The notes: generated by a model from the sequence alone, not told the origin. Shown: positions 47,035 to 59,585, counted from the first letter of the stretch. The stretch is 64,000 nt of DNA from Melitaea cinxia (GCF_905220565.1 NC_059405.1:13222081-13286080), one strand, 5' to 3'. A program made the numbers and translations.

Positions 47035-47300
47035 AGAGTCACCTTTCAGCCAATCACAGTCCACTGTTGGACATAGGCCACCACAAGTTCGCACCAAAGT
47101 TATAGGATGCTGCTGCCCGTCCTCAACCTGTGTATTTCAAAGCCAGCAGTTGAATCGTTATCCCACCATCGGTCGGGTTTTTAAGTTCTAAGGTGGCAGT
47201 GGAACTGTGTTATCCTTTTGTCGCCTCTTACGACACCCACGGGAAGAGATGGGGTGGCTATATTCTTTACGGCCGTAACCACACAGCAGCACACTACATC
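47035..47300 (-). mobile_element. RTE-tailed SINE, internally deleted copy
   Basis: In reverse complement it carries GGCTACGG-like 5' words, GGGTGTCGTAAGAGGCGACA, 'tggctttgaaatacacaggt' and the tail 'gtccaacagtggactgtga'. The middle 'gtcaccaacccgcctgccca' section is missing. It is more diverged than the copies at 22187 and 49575. Confidence 0.85.
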
Positions 47301-49393
47301 AATGTGATTTTTTTTTACTTTATCATATGAACATAATTAGCATAATTACAATAAAACCTTACGGATTATAAATCCAACAACTAAGTGTTAATGAAATATC
47401 TCGCTATCGTAAAAGTGACAAAGAACTTGTATTTCACTAGACGTAATATTTATAAATATACAAATGAACACATTATTAATTTAAATAAAAAAAAATGTAA
47501 CTTATATTGAATATTATGGATAAGGTTGTTTAATAAAAAATCCTATAGTTTTAACGCAACAAACTAGAAGGAAAAAGTTTGTGTGTCAAGTCGCCACCGT
47601 GATATTTAATTATTAAAATATTTTATTACAGTAATCTCATTACAATGAATAAAAATAATATCACTCTAATATCAAAACACAAATTAGCTTACTCGATTTT
47701 TCAAAAGATTTGACGTCCCATTTTTTTTTTTCATATAAGCCCTTTGTCGTTTCTCAAGGAACTTCAAAAATTAGTTAATGTTTTCGGTCTATTTTAGTTT
47801 TCATTTTCCTTCACTGGGAATAACTTCTGAAAGCTAGGTTTGTAATAAAGGCAATTTATGGACGTAAGAAGATTGTGCTTGAAGTAATCTGCGTTAGCCC
47901 TCGGCGTTTCTTCTCATGCATAAATCGCTGCGATTTGTGATACCTAACAACAGAAGGTTTTAGCGAATAGCGAATCGTTATAGAATCAGATTTTACGTTA
48001 GCTCGTACTAACTAGCATATTATAATAATTATCTATTTATAGAACACCGACAAAATATAGGTATACCACATTAGATGTAGGTAATAGAATTACAGTATAA
48101 TCATGAGAAAGATTACCTCAGTCACTTTATAAAACTAAATGTATTACATAACAATAGCTGGAACCTGAGAATTTATTAAAAAAAAAAATTCAAACAGAAG
48201 GCTGTTGTTAACCAATTTTCTATGAAAATTAACTAAATCAATTTTGTAAACTTAAAAATACTGCCATTAAAATATCTATTTCCTTGAAAATAAAGTAGGA
48301 AACATAATGAGTTAATAATTATCAACGATTTTTTAATGACTCTCTAAAAGAAAATATTTATTTTTATATATTAATATATGTTAAGTGACTTTTTGGCAGT
48401 TTTTATATAATTTTTTTAATCACCATCGTCAATCACACCGGCCTACTGAATATATCTTTAACACTTATTTCATCTTTATTTATATCAAAAATTCGTTTTC
48501 ACCAAAACGTGTATTTTTAAAGTATCATATTCACATATAAATTATTCAAATGATTCAAATCGAAGAATACGTTTCGTTTAACGTAAAATTTAAAATATTT
48601 AAACGAGACACGTTAACCGTTAGATTAAATCACCGATTGCAAAATAGAGAAATAATTTAATATGTAAAACGGGCAGTCTCAGCGACGTCTAGTGGTGACA
48701 GAGTCCAACATCGATCACTTTGTTGAAAGCGACAAGGGTCTCAGTCGATTTGATTTACACCTCACTTTCGTAGCTGTACCGTTAACGCTTTTAAACTGGG
48801 TGTCGATAAGAAAGTCGGTAAAGCATGACAGATGGCCACGTGTTGCCTAATTATCATTGGTGTTCCTTAACGGGAGATGTTGCAGTAACTTTTTGGTTTA
48901 TGTTATAGTGTTTATATAACGTATCCTTATTAATATAACTAAAACAAGTCGCGTGGTGTCATCTGCGTTGACGCTTATAGACGGTTATAGTCAGTAGATT
49001 CCGGTAATGACGATATGTTTGGCAGATTTGGCAATATTAGCACATTCAAAGAAAGAACCAAATATTAAATTTATGTCCGATGTCCGTTAAAGTATGTTTC
49101 ATCTAAAAATGTAGCAATTGTCTAAATCTATTAGAAATAGGTTCCGCCTAATGTTGTGATAATGGTCTAAGCCGGCGTGTGAAGTGGGGCGCTGGCGCGC
49201 GTATATATCGATTGGCCTGCTTATAGCCACGAACGAGAATAATCGATGTAAATGGACGATACAACCGTGAAAATTTGATAATTCGAAATGGTGTAAAGCC
49301 TGCACATTGAAAGAAACTAAATGGTTGTAGCTTTAAATAATTTATAAAAGAATCACAAAAATTGTACTACAAATTAAAATATGTAACTACTAA
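47301..49393. other. Unassigned stretch
   Basis: No gene is supported. A GC-rich patch at 49170-49215 (GGGGCGCTGGCGCGCGTATATATCG) has a TATA-like word but no following exon could be defined. Confidence 0.4.
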
Positions 49394-49444
49394 TAAGTCC
49401 CGAGACTAAGTACTAAAAAAAGGTCTTTTTTATAAAATTAATTT

Positions 49445-50860
49445 TTATTCATCAACATGGTCTCTTCCAAGAGCGATACAGTCCCTCCAACGCTTTTCTA
49501 ACTTTTCTATCCCATGTGTGTAGAACGATTTGTCTTTGGCTTCAAAATAAGCCTCCGTTGCTGCGATAACTTCATCATCATTATCATCATTACAGCCTAT
49601 ACAGTCCACTGCTGGACATAGGCCTCCACAAGTTTACGCCAAAAATAACGTGAACTCATGTGTTTTGCCCATAGTCACCACGCTGGGCAGGCGGGTTGGT
49701 AACCGCAGGGCTGGCTTTGTCGCACCGAAGACGCTGCTGCCCGTCTTCGGCCTGTGTATTTCAAAGCCAGCAGTTGGATGGTTATCCCGCCACCGGTCGG
49801 CTTTTTAAGTCCCAAGGTGGTAGCGGAACTGTGTTATCCCTTAGTCGCCTCTTACGACACCCACGGGAAGAGAGAGGGTGGCCATATTCTTTAGTACCGT
49901 AGCCACACAGTACTATACACACAGTACAGATAACTTCACTATTTGAGTCAAATTTCTTACCCTGAAGCATTTTTTTGAGGTCTGCAAACAGCCAGTAATC
50001 GCTGGGGGCCAAGTCTGGCGAATAAGGGGGATGAGGAAGCAATTCGAAGCCCAATTCGTTAATTTTGGCCATCGTTCTCACGGACTTGTGACAAGGCGCG
50101 TTGTCCTGGTGAAACACCACTTTCTTTTTGTTCATGTGAGGCCGTTTATCCGCAATTTCGTACTTCAATCGCTCCAATAAGCACATGTAATAGTCACTAT
50201 TTATATTTTGCCCCTTTTCAAGGTAGTCGATGAAAAGTATTCCATGCGCATCCCAAAATATAGACGCCCTTAAAACCTTACCGGCCGATTTCTGAGTCTT
50301 TGGACGCTTCGGGCGGCTTTCACCAGCCGCTCTCCACTCCGATGCCTGCCGATTGGATTCCGGAGTGAAATGGTATATCCAGGTTTCATCCATTGTTACA
50401 TACCGACGTAAAAAATCCTTTTTATTATGATTCATCAGCGCCAAACATCGCTCTGAATCATTGATACGTTGTTCCTTTTGATTAGTTGTAAGCAAACGCG
50501 GCACCCACTTAGAAAAAAGCTTTTTCATGGCCAAATTTTTATGTAAAATAGTGAAAACACTACCAGCTGAAATCTTCACTATCTCGGCTATCTCTCGCAC
50601 TTTTACCTTCCGATCTTCCAATACGATTTTGAGGACTTGGTTAATATTTTGTTGAGTCACTGCTTCATTTGGACGACCTGAGCGTTCCCCATCATTGGTG
50701 TCCATGCGACCGCGTTTGAAGTCGGCATACCACCGAGAAATGGTTGCTTTAGAGGGAGCTGATCCTGCATAACATTTTATAAGCCATTGCTGTGCTTCAA
50801 CGGTATTTTTTCCCATTAAAAACAATGTTTTATCAACACGCGAAACTCGTTTTTTTCCAT
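49445..50860 (-). pseudogene. Mariner transposase (D,D34D), disrupted by frameshift and SINE
   Basis: Transposase of the mariner family excises and inserts the element at TA sites. The ATG at 50860 reads MEKNEFRVLIKHCF and then hits a stop because a T run at 50822-50818 seems one base short. The next frame continues LMGKNTVEAQQWLIKCYAGS with helix-turn-helix regions. The catalytic motifs follow: VTMDETWIYHF, HQDNAPCHKS and YSPDLAPSDYWLF, with 34 residues between the last two Asp. At GKKFDSNSEVI the SINE interrupts (49928). Past it the frame resumes as AATEAYFEAKDKSFYTHGIE and ends RDHVDE-stop at 49445. All three catalytic acids are present, so the copy is relatively young. Confidence 0.95.
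49575..49928 (-). mobile_element. RTE-tailed SINE nested in the mariner
   Basis: This full-length copy in minus orientation is flanked by perfect 10-bp duplications GATAACTTCA (49565-49574 and 49929-49938), which are mariner coding sequence. The tail at the left reads, in reverse complement, GGCCTATGTCCAGCAGTGGA followed by TGTAATGATGATAATGATGA. It is very close in sequence to the copy at 22187-22513. Confidence 0.95.
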
Positions 50861-51027
50861 TGTATCGAAATTACAACCGTAGCGTCACTTAAATGTTTCA
50901 AAATCAATAATTTTATTGTTCCATTTTTAAAAATTTGACACATATTCTTGTATTGATAGCCAGTACTTTTTAAAAATCAAAAGAGTTTTTAATATATGCG
51001 CCATTTCCAGGTTAGTCTCGGGACTTA

Positions 51028-52095
51028 TTGAACGATCTAGTATGTATCTAAATTTACTGATCTCTACAATTATGGTACTATATATTGGTAATTAGTTGAG
51101 TTGACCAATCGTACGGTAACAATTAGCGACTACATTACTTAGTAGTTGCTACATTAGTGTTGATTACTAAAAATTTCCTAAATTAAAATTTGCTTATTGT
51201 TAATTTAGCTAAATTAAAGACTTTTCCTTAAGAGTGTATGCTACCTCAAATTGCTTATTTTCCACTCAGCAGGATGTCCATATCTTCCAAACTACTGAAT
51301 ATTTAAGTTTGAAATTTATGTATGGTAAAGTTCAGAACATAAACTATCTTTCATATGTTTCGAAAACACGATCCCATAAAATTTTCTCGATACAAAAAAA
51401 TCGCAAAGTTACCTCTATTTTTGTATTAAAACCTTAATATCTCAGTAAATATAGAAGTTATGAACATGAGATTAAGCATGGTAATTGAAATAAGTATGAA
51501 GAACATTTTATATGTTGCGTTTTTTAAAAAATAACCATTGATAATGTTTGTGGGGAGAAAATACATATAATTCGCGCGATGAACAACCAAGCGCTCTCAA
51601 TTCTCATGTGTATTTAGTACGGGTGAAATCTGAATTCGAGGTGAGGTAGTGTAGCCCCTTAATTTCTGTGGATAAAAACAGTTTGACATCTTACTGACGT
51701 AAAAATTTTGAGGAAAATAATTTAGGTCAAACTGTTCCTGTCATTATTCGACACATTTTGATAGCGACAGACTTTTTTGAGGTAGCGACAGTTTTTTCTT
51801 AATAAGCGCAAAGGCTAGGCAAGGCAACCATACATCTGGTTTCTTTTTCGGAATTGTCCTGGTTTTATTAATGTTCGGAAACTGTCTGAGTTGTTTAGGA
51901 GTAACGTGTACATATCATATTGTGAAAAGTTCAATTATTAAAAGAAAGTTTGAAATAAAAAAGTAACATTTAAATAAAAATTTCTTTTTTCAGGAACGTC
52001 CTTTGAAAAAAAAAATGTAATTTACCCACATGTCCTAGACTTCACTAACTCAGGCATTGGTAAGGCTAGCTAAAGCTAATTTGAAAATTACTCAC
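51028..52095. other. Unassigned stretch
   Basis: It is AT-rich, with no repeat or gene seen. If the exon at 52096-52191 is real, this is the start of its downstream intron. Confidence 0.4.
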
Positions 52096-52191
52096 GTTGC
52101 CGAGGAACCCGCTGCACGGCTGTATGGGCGGCGGAAGCGGAGGCTCGGGAGACCGACGCACGCTGTGTCCGCGCTCATCCGTCTGACCCAT
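52096..52191 (-). CDS. Candidate first coding exon, Pro-rich N-terminus
   Basis: On the minus strand AAGCC-ATG-G (strong start context, ATG at 52191) opens 32 codons, starting MGQTDERGHSVRRSPEPPLP and ending CSGFLGN. The exon closes with the consensus donor AAC|GTGAGTAAT in phase 0. A good acceptor, CATGTTTCATTATTACAG, lies at 52212, giving a 116-nt exon with 20 nt of leader. The exon is strongly GC- and CpG-rich in an AT-rich surrounding, typical of conserved coding sequence. Gly at position 2 leaves room for N-myristoylation, and PEPPLPPPIQP is SH3-ligand-like. I cannot name the gene. Downstream exons were not found with confidence. The opposite strand is also open here (52057-52251) but has no comparable start and splice signals. 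Confidence 0.5.
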
Positions 52192-52211
52192 GGCTTAGAA
52201 GTTATGCATTA

Positions 52212-53958
52212 CTGTAATAATGAAACATGTTATAGTAATTTAATGTTATAATACATCTGTAAGATGAAGATCCATTTGTCTTCCTCGACATACTAAAATC
52301 ACAGATATCATTCGTATTAATGAAATTCTAATGGTTGAAAGAAACAATAATATTCAAATAATAATCAAGCAAAAATAATAGTTTGAGAAACTTGCCACTT
52401 TTGTATGTCATGAGTCTTAGTAGATAATACTCATATCAATAAAACTTGGCATTAAGACTGAAGAAATCTGACCTCATTTTGTAACAAACTTTGAATGAAT
52501 TTGGTACGAACAATTTCTTAATACGTAACAAAATAGCAATATATCGAAAATGACATTATAAATCATTCATACAATCGGTAAATGATCTAAAAAAAGTTGA
52601 TTCTTTTTTTCAAAGACTAAGAGATTACGTCCTATTGTCCAAAAATATCGTATTAAGTCAGTTTCAAAAAAAGAAAAGAATGTTCCAGATATAAACAGAT
52701 TTCAATCGCTTAATATACTAGTTATCATTTTATATTTAGACTCATTAAATATACTAACACTATCTCGTCTAAATTATTAGTCTTTATATTCAAGGATTTC
52801 AAGCAGGTCCTGACGCGCTAGAAACCTAAAACCACATAACGGAGTATTTATTTTCTATTGCAGCCACTTGTGAACAGGTTTACACACAAATTATGCGCTA
52901 ATGCGAACGTTAGAATATGAAGATATCTCATTCACAATCCGAAACGACATTTGAATAAATATGCAGTTTTATTGGCGCTTTATAACAAAGTAAAGGTTTT
53001 TGTGCAGTAATGATGTTGTAATGGATGTAAAACATCTATCTATATACATATCGTCTTTTGAAATAAGTTTATACATATTTAGTACTATTACGTTTGTTTG
53101 GATTCTTAAGTAAGCAATTTATTTGAATCAGAATTAAAATGCACGAAATTTTTTTTAAGAAATGGGTTTTGAAAATTATGTAATTATATTGCTCAGTATC
53201 AAAACAGTTGCGTTAACGTTAGGTACTGTCAAAAATTTTAAATAATACAAACTAGATTTTATATTGTCTCTTTTGGTTCAAAGTACATGAGTTGATAATT
53301 TAAATTCTTCTGTGATCGAATTTAAGTATACATCGTCGTGAAAGTAAATATTTTTTGCTACGGCATGTTTGTTGTGTTGGAACTTGACTTGAAACCGATT
53401 TCGTACGAGTAAAAGTTATTTTATAATTTTTTTTTTTTTCGAGTGACCCCGAGACCCATAAATTACAATCACTTATGAGATTATTAACTAATATAAAAAA
53501 CAATATTGGAAAACTAGTAATATCTTGCAAAAATTATAGTAATACTTACTTTACAAAACTAAGATATAACGTGTACAAAGCAACTTTATTTCAAAATTAA
53601 CCGAATCGTCAACTTTATACATATTATTACATTTCAATAAAGAGAGTTCTCAGTAAAATAGTAGAACTAAGTAAAGATCTATTTGTTTATTGCCTAAAAC
53701 TATCAAAATACTTCTGGTGGAAAATTTAGAATGGCGATCGTTTTATTCGGATAAAAAGGAGTCCGGAAAAAATTAAATTCAATAATAGTGATCACTCGGA
53801 TTCGTTCTAAATCAATCGCAATTTACCGCACTTTTATGTTTATTTCGGCGTCTAAACAAGTAAAACACAATTATGTCGGTTTGCGGATGTACGTGGGACA
53901 TTGGAAACGGTTGGCGGCCGAGGCCGAATATTAACCTCTGATAAGGGTGTGGTCTTAA
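52212..53958. other. Unassigned stretch
   Basis: It is mostly AT-rich. A GTAAGT donor on the minus strand near 53548 follows a frame that already contains a stop. A GC-richer spot at 53880-53935 has short frames on both strands and no splice support. Confidence 0.4.
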
Positions 53959-54166
53959 TGTAGGGCTACCATAAGTCTAGCTTTCTCCGGATTATTAAAA
54001 AAAGGGCATCATGTGGAGGCTGTTAGGAATAGATTTTGAATAAACTGTCCTTAAAATTCGATTCACAAGAATGTCAAGTGTGTCCTTAAAATTCGATTTC
54101 ACAAGAATAAGATAATTTTAAGAAGTTTTATCCGCAATTTGCAATTTTAAAGATGGTAGCCCTACT
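53959..54166. mobile_element. MITE with inverted ends and TTAA-type target site
   Basis: GTAGGGCTACCAT (53960-53972) is the exact inverted repeat of ATGGTAGCCCTAC (54153-54165). TTAA lies directly outside at 53955-53958 and 54167-54170. The interior holds a tandem duplication of TGTCCTTAAAATTCGAT (54046 and 54081, spacing 35 bp). It has no coding capacity. A TTAA target suggests piggyBac-like mobilisation, but the ends do not start with the usual CCY, so the class is uncertain. Confidence 0.65.
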
Positions 54167-54171
54167 TTAAT

Positions 54172-55002
54172 GGCACGCATTATGCAATATTTTTATAGTC
54201 AACTTAATGAGTGCGATAAATCAAATGTTTTTTATTCATTTCACATTATGAATATAGATGTATAGCATGTTATTCCAATAATCTTAATTGCACGGAAGTA
54301 TCTTTGGAAGACAGATTATTGAAACATTTCTACTATCATTCCCGTATGTTTTTATTTATTTACAATTTTAATGGACTTTCTAAAATATTGGTAGCAAGTG
54401 ACAAGTTTAAGTGACTCCACTATTTACGAACCATTATTATTGTACAATTTCGATAAATATTTAAGTTATTTGTTTCCGTCCTACGAAATATTCCATTAAT
54501 ATTTAAATGGACAAAATGAAAATTTTAAGTTTCATTTACTGAGTAGTTAAAAATCGAATCGTACATACGCTTGGTCGTTCTGTCGGGTAACTCGAAGAGA
54601 CATTGACATGAACGTAATTCAACGCCAAGTTTCTCTAGATATAGCGATACTTACATTTGTAATATTAACTTCTTTTGAAACCTATCCGGTCCCACGATAA
54701 ATATTTAGTCTTATTAAGACAGTTACTACAAGAGTGTAATTTGAAGCGACACTTAATTAAACGTTAGAAGGTTATACTACTTTCAATTCTACTACAATAT
54801 ACCTAACCGTACGTAACGTTATACAATATCGCTTTCCTCATATCTCTAAATTTTTGTATGTTAATAGTGTATTTTAAAAATCGGGGTTGCCTTAAATGTT
54901 ATCATTAATATGTTAAGTGTTCGCATCTGATACTGTTTTAGCACTTTTAGGATCTGAGAAGGACGTGAGTTCTACAGACTTTCAATATATATATTTTAAT
55001 AC
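54172..55002. other. Unassigned AT-rich stretch
   Basis: Nothing was recognised. Confidence 0.5.
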
Positions 55003-55202
55003 AAGCTGACCCCGCAAACGCTTTTTTGCCAAATATTTTATTAACCCCCTCAAACCCCCCCCCCCCCCCCCTATAACTCAGGGGAATGAAAAATAGATGT
55101 TGGCCGATTCTCAGGCAATTATAATTTATAAATCTCTATACTGATAAATGCAGCCGTGTTTTTCTTTGTTTGGTTATACTCATCGATCTATCACTATCGA
55201 GG

Positions 55203-55236
<34 letters not shown>

Positions 55237-55319
55237 TGTAAAAACTACTGAACCGATCGGAATAATATTCATGCCATAAGATGCAGCGTGTTTCGGAGAA
55301 CGTTTTAATATGTATATGT

Positions 55320-55350
<31 letters not shown>
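55003..55350. repeat. Repeat remnants with C17 run and two TA microsatellites
   Basis: AGCTGACCCCGCAAACGC (55004) resembles a common lepidopteran repeat start. A run of 17 C lies at 55055-55071. TA runs lie at 55206-55236 and 55320-55347, with 'aaaaactactgaaccgatcg' between them, another frequent repeat phrase. Confidence 0.55.
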
Positions 55351-56463
55351 GTGATTACTTATCGTGTTAAAAAGTATGGATGGACAGAGGTCGCTAGTTA
55401 TGGTATAAATATATTCGCGTTATTTAATTTTATCTAAAGATAAGATATTTAAATCAAAATGACGTTTAACTTGAATCCACCGAAGCAAGCGATTCACTGT
55501 CACCGCTACATCTGTCAACAGCTTCGTTATTGAAGGGATACAGGTTGTTACACCGGGGGAAAAAGTGTGTGTGGTCGACAAATAAAACAAACAGGAAGGG
55601 CGCTGTTCTCACTGATACGTCTAACGGATTTTTCCATGAGAATCACCCTTAGTCGATCTTTCCCGTGATTATCTATAGATACTATAGATATAATAAGTTC
55701 ATAAGAAAAATTTCAAGGAAGTACGAATTGATTTGCAATTACATGATATTAAGTCGTAGGTTTTGTTTCATTGTAGTTAGTAAGAAGACAAGTCCATACA
55801 TGGTGAGTTACTAAACCGAGTAAATATAAAACAAAAAGTTATTTACCGTAAATAATATTATATTATGAATAAAACTAGCTTTGCCACTAGGATCAAAGTT
55901 GTTTTTGATTAATTTATAAGTTTTATAGTTGTTTGATTTTTAAAATTGTTAATAGACTGCCACAAAAATAAAAAAGTTAAGAATTAAAGAAAGAACCTTT
56001 AGTCCATAATGTTCATTTAAATGTGTTGTATAAAATATTTTATTTTTTTATTTATTTTTATTAATTTATTTTGTTTTAGACATAGTCCATATCTTAATGT
56101 TAGTATTACAAAAAAAACTTATATCTAATGTTAGTAAATCAAAATAAATATGAATAGAAGCAAATAAAAATATCAAACAACAAATAAAATCAATAAAAAT
56201 CGTATAGTCATGAAGTATGTTTACTATTTTTTTTTTTGTGTTATAATGTCCTTTATTTATTGATATTAAGACTAGCCAGATAAAAACAATACAACCAAAC
56301 AGATTCTTCTTCAATTATTTCATACATAATTGCTACGGATTTTTTTTTTCTCCCACATACCTACGTTTAAAACACATAGTTTTAAGTGTAACGCACGTCA
56401 TTATAACCATTAAGTCAGTTAACAGGGAACTTATTCGTTTAGCAATAACGTTACTTTACTTAC
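55351..56463. other. Unassigned stretch
   Basis: No gene is supported. A possible 26-nt plus-strand micro-exon (TTTCATTGTAG|...CATACATG|GTGAGT, ending at 55804) has good splice words but no coding evidence. Confidence 0.35.
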
Positions 56464-56521
56464 CACCTACAACGTTAATTAAGACGAACTCTCGGAGGAT
56501 CCAGCCATTAAAAAGCAACAT
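56464..56521 (-). CDS. Possible short first coding exon (weak)
   Basis: On the minus strand ATAA-ATG (56521) opens 19 codons (MLLFNGWILREFVLINVVG) plus one base, ending at G|GTAAGTAAAG. The donor is perfect, but the exon is short and AT-rich, the phase (1) differs from the other minus-strand candidates, and an overlapping frame stops. It could easily be chance. Confidence 0.15.
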
Positions 56522-56899
56522 TTATCTTGCAAGCAATATATTATAAGCGAGATAACGCGATCGCTGATAGCCGATAGAGGTAATTACATCCTGTTGGACT
56601 ACAATACTAATGTGTTTTAGCTGTTTTAACTTGTGAAACGACATTGTTTACGTAATATTTGTGGTATTATTGTTTAAACAATTAATATTTTCAAGTGATA
56701 TTGACGTAATTTTTGCTTGTGAAGAGCAGGAACCAGAAAAAAGCAAAGCCTAAAATATACATATGAGATCAGATAACAATAACTACGTAAATACATTTTT
56801 TAAATGTAAATACGACAACTTACAAAATTTACACATTGTAAATGAAATATAGAGGACATCTCGCAAATATTATATTACTAAAAAAACACGATTAAATTA
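56522..56899. other. Unassigned spacer
   Basis: Nothing was recognised. Confidence 0.45.
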
Positions 56900-57292
56900 T
56901 ATCGACATGTAACACAATGTAGGTAGACAAAAAATATTGAAGTAAATACTCGTTACCAAAGATTACTCAAAAAGTAGTGATCAAATCTCTTCTTTCTCAG
57001 ATCCTTTAGCTTTCGATTAAAATAAGAATCATAAAAATCGGTACACTTAGTGAAAAGTTATGCGACATAATACAACGTAAGTCGACGAAAAAATAGTCAA
57101 GTAATTACGCATTACTAGATATAACTCGAAAAGTACTTGTTAGATCGCAATTAAATTCAATGGTACCAATATTAAGTTAAATAAAAATTAACAAAATCTG
57201 TCCACCCAGTCAAAAGTTCGGAGGTAACATACCTACATTAAAAAAAAGCAGTCGAATTAAGAACCTCCTCCTTTTTTGGAGGTCGATTAATA
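56900..57292 (-). repeat. AACCGACTTC-bounded modular repeat, short copy
   Basis: In reverse complement it starts AATCGACCTCCAAAAAAGGA and contains 'gaggttcttaattcgactgc', 'cgtcgacttacgttgtatta' and the final module. It lacks the middle 142-bp module and the terminal GAAGTCGG hairpin section. It is more diverged than the copies at 43 and 45 kb. Confidence 0.8.
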
Positions 57293-57642
57293 AAACAGAA
57301 GTCTTCGTTTGTGAAATGAAGCCGTTTATCTCCAGGTCAAATGATTCGATTTTAAAAATGTTTATCTCAATGATGACCCGTAACAGTTTACGTTTTTATT
57401 CATAAACAAGGAATCAAAATTAACATCGGTAAAGCCTCCTCGGGTCCTCTTTTCGGTAAGTCAGGTTTCATTAACAAAGATAAGAGATTGCACGTAGAGA
57501 TTTTTATTGAGGTAGGAAACACCAGAAATTATCTTGCACGAAAACAGCGGTCTGACACAATCAAATAATACTAACAAAACAAAGTCATGTAAAAGTAAAC
57601 CTAAAACTCTAGAGTCTATTTGTGCTAGTTAAGAAATATGGT

Positions 57643-57842
57643 TCTTCCCACCATCCAACTGCTGGCTTTGATATACACAGGCCAAAGACGGGCAGCAGCG
57701 TCTTCGGTGCGACAAAGCCCGCGGTCAACAACCCGCCTGCCCAGCGTGATGACTATGGGCAAAACATTTGAGTTCACGCCATTTTTGGCGCGAGCTTGTA
57801 AAGGCCTATGTCCAGCAGTGGACTGCGATAGCCTGAAGTGAA
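57643..57842 (+). mobile_element. RTE-tailed SINE, 5'-truncated copy
   Basis: It starts within the body at 'ccatccaactgctggctttg', continues through 'aacccgcctgcccagcgtga', and ends in 'ggcctatgtccagcagtgga' with CTGCGATAGCCTGAAGTG, the variant tail that matches the LINE at 63.4 kb. 5' truncation is what target-primed reverse transcription usually produces. Confidence 0.88.
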
Positions 57843-58989
57843 ACACTAAGATATATCGTAAATCCTGTTAAAAAACTATGCCTCCATTTACTCTTAATTA
57901 ATTGTATTAGATATTCAACGTACATATAAAATTAATTAGCTATATGTAGCAAAGAAAATCCGAGATAGATTATCCTGTATAGTCATATCGGTGTGTGATT
58001 TGACAAATTACATCTTTAAAACTCAGTATCTCCTGCCGCTGCTGCAGCAAATATTTTTTTATTTCCAGTGCGCGAAATAGTAAGAAAAAAACAAATATTT
58101 ACTATAAGATTCTTGCGACAAATTTGTTACTTTTATTAAGTACTTACAAAACTATGACCAACAAACACAAATACTAAAGACATTTACTAAGGAAAAGAAC
58201 GACGAAGCGTCAAATTACGACTGGCTATTATGTTTTATAGACATCGTCACAATACAAAATAGTTAAACGTTTAGTTTTTAGCTTAGGCTTATGATTATTC
58301 CGTATATTGTAACCAATAATTTATTTAATGATTAATTTACCGTGATATCTTTTGTGGTTTATTCCTAACAAAATAGTCTTTAAAATTTATAAGTGTCATA
58401 GCTATTGGAATTTATTTTAGACCTAAACAATAATATCATGTCATTTCTGCCCATTAAATTCATAATAAAATACATCCTGGTTCTGACATATGTTAACGTT
58501 TACCAACTCGTGTCCATATATGCTATAAATGTTAAAATATTGTTTTCTTCTAAGTAATATTTTACTTTGTTTTATTAAATTCTATTCGTGATTGAGACGC
58601 GAATCCATAGATCGATGCCCGCGCAATTACATTGCGCCGGAGTGTTTTATCTGTAGATTAATAATGGCCGACTGCACTAACGCTGAGGATAAAAAGTATC
58701 CAAACAACTTCATGAATCGTGTTTGTTACGATAGTGTGCAATTTAATTTATGTGATTTTTTAAATTTGTATTCTATTCAAATAGTATAACAGATCAAATT
58801 ATAAACATTGCCAGGTGAAAAATATATCTCGTCTTAAGAGCATTAAATATTGACTACCTTCGCCAAGCTTATATATTAAACACGATAGAATTACAAGTAT
58901 TCTTTTCTTTATTATATTTTTAACGAAATTAATAAATACAACTAATTTAGATTAAATACTTTTTGTTTTAACAATTATTGTTAATGAAC
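57843..58989. other. Unassigned stretch
   Basis: A 65-codon plus-strand frame at 58592-58789 has a CpG-richer start (MRRESIDRCPRNYIAPEC) but no family, signal or splice context that I can support. Confidence 0.4.
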
Positions 58990-59585
58990 GCTGTGAGATA
59001 AGTTTTTATATAGAATAACAGAGAATCCTATGAATATTATAAACGCGAAAGTTTGTATGTATGGATGTATGGACGTTTGTTCCGTTTCACCCACTACTAC
59101 CTACTAACTACCGAATGGATTTTAATGAAAGTTTACAATAATATAGCTTATACATTAGAATAACACATAGGCTATAATTTTTAAAGATAGTGGGTGAATT
59201 GTCCAAAATATAACGATAATGGTAAAGTAAGTCGGAAAAAAATCTGCCAGCTGCGAGCTATTCTGGCGTACGCTGCATAAACTGTAGAGCTTACACGTAT
59301 ATAATGTATAAGAGAAATGTTTATCTTAATTAGTCCTACAAAAAAGTCCAGGACAGCATATATCTATCTTTTATGAGTAAGCCATTATCGCAAAAACAAT
59401 GAAGCATAAATACAATAAAAATTGATAATATATTTCTAATGCACATTTGGTAGTAACAAATTGATTTTTATGTCACAGAACCAATTTTGATGAATTTTGG
59501 TACAAAGATAGATATTGAGAAAATAATACTACTCGAAGTACTTACTAATCCTGCGCAAACAAAGTCGCGGGTACCAGCTAGTAAA
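58990..59585 (+). repeat. Dispersed repeat ending in CCAGCTAGTAAAT
   Basis: It begins 'atattataaacgcgaaagttt' with 'ccgaatggattttaatgaaa' and 'cataggctataatttttaaa', and ends 'caaagtcgcgggtaccagct'. This is a widespread lepidopteran non-autonomous repeat whose right end shares the GCTAGT-type border with 40128-40541. It is non-coding. Confidence 0.6.

Larger units (their letters stand above)
49394..51027 (-). mobile_element. Mariner transposon with nested SINE
   Basis: Inverted ends AGTCCCGAGACTAA are perfect at 49396-49409 and 51012-51025, next to TA duplicates (49394-49395 and 51026-51027). After removing the 354-bp nested SINE and one 10-bp duplicate, the element is about 1.27 kb, normal for mariner. 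Similarity between the ends beyond 14 bp is weak. Confidence 0.93.

Noticed and set aside
46784..47105. YIYIYI-type open frames
   Set aside because: They are produced by the TA microsatellite and the adjoining SINE.
55781..55806. 26-nt micro-exon with acceptor and GTGAGT donor
   Set aside because: The splice words are good, but there is no coding or compositional support.
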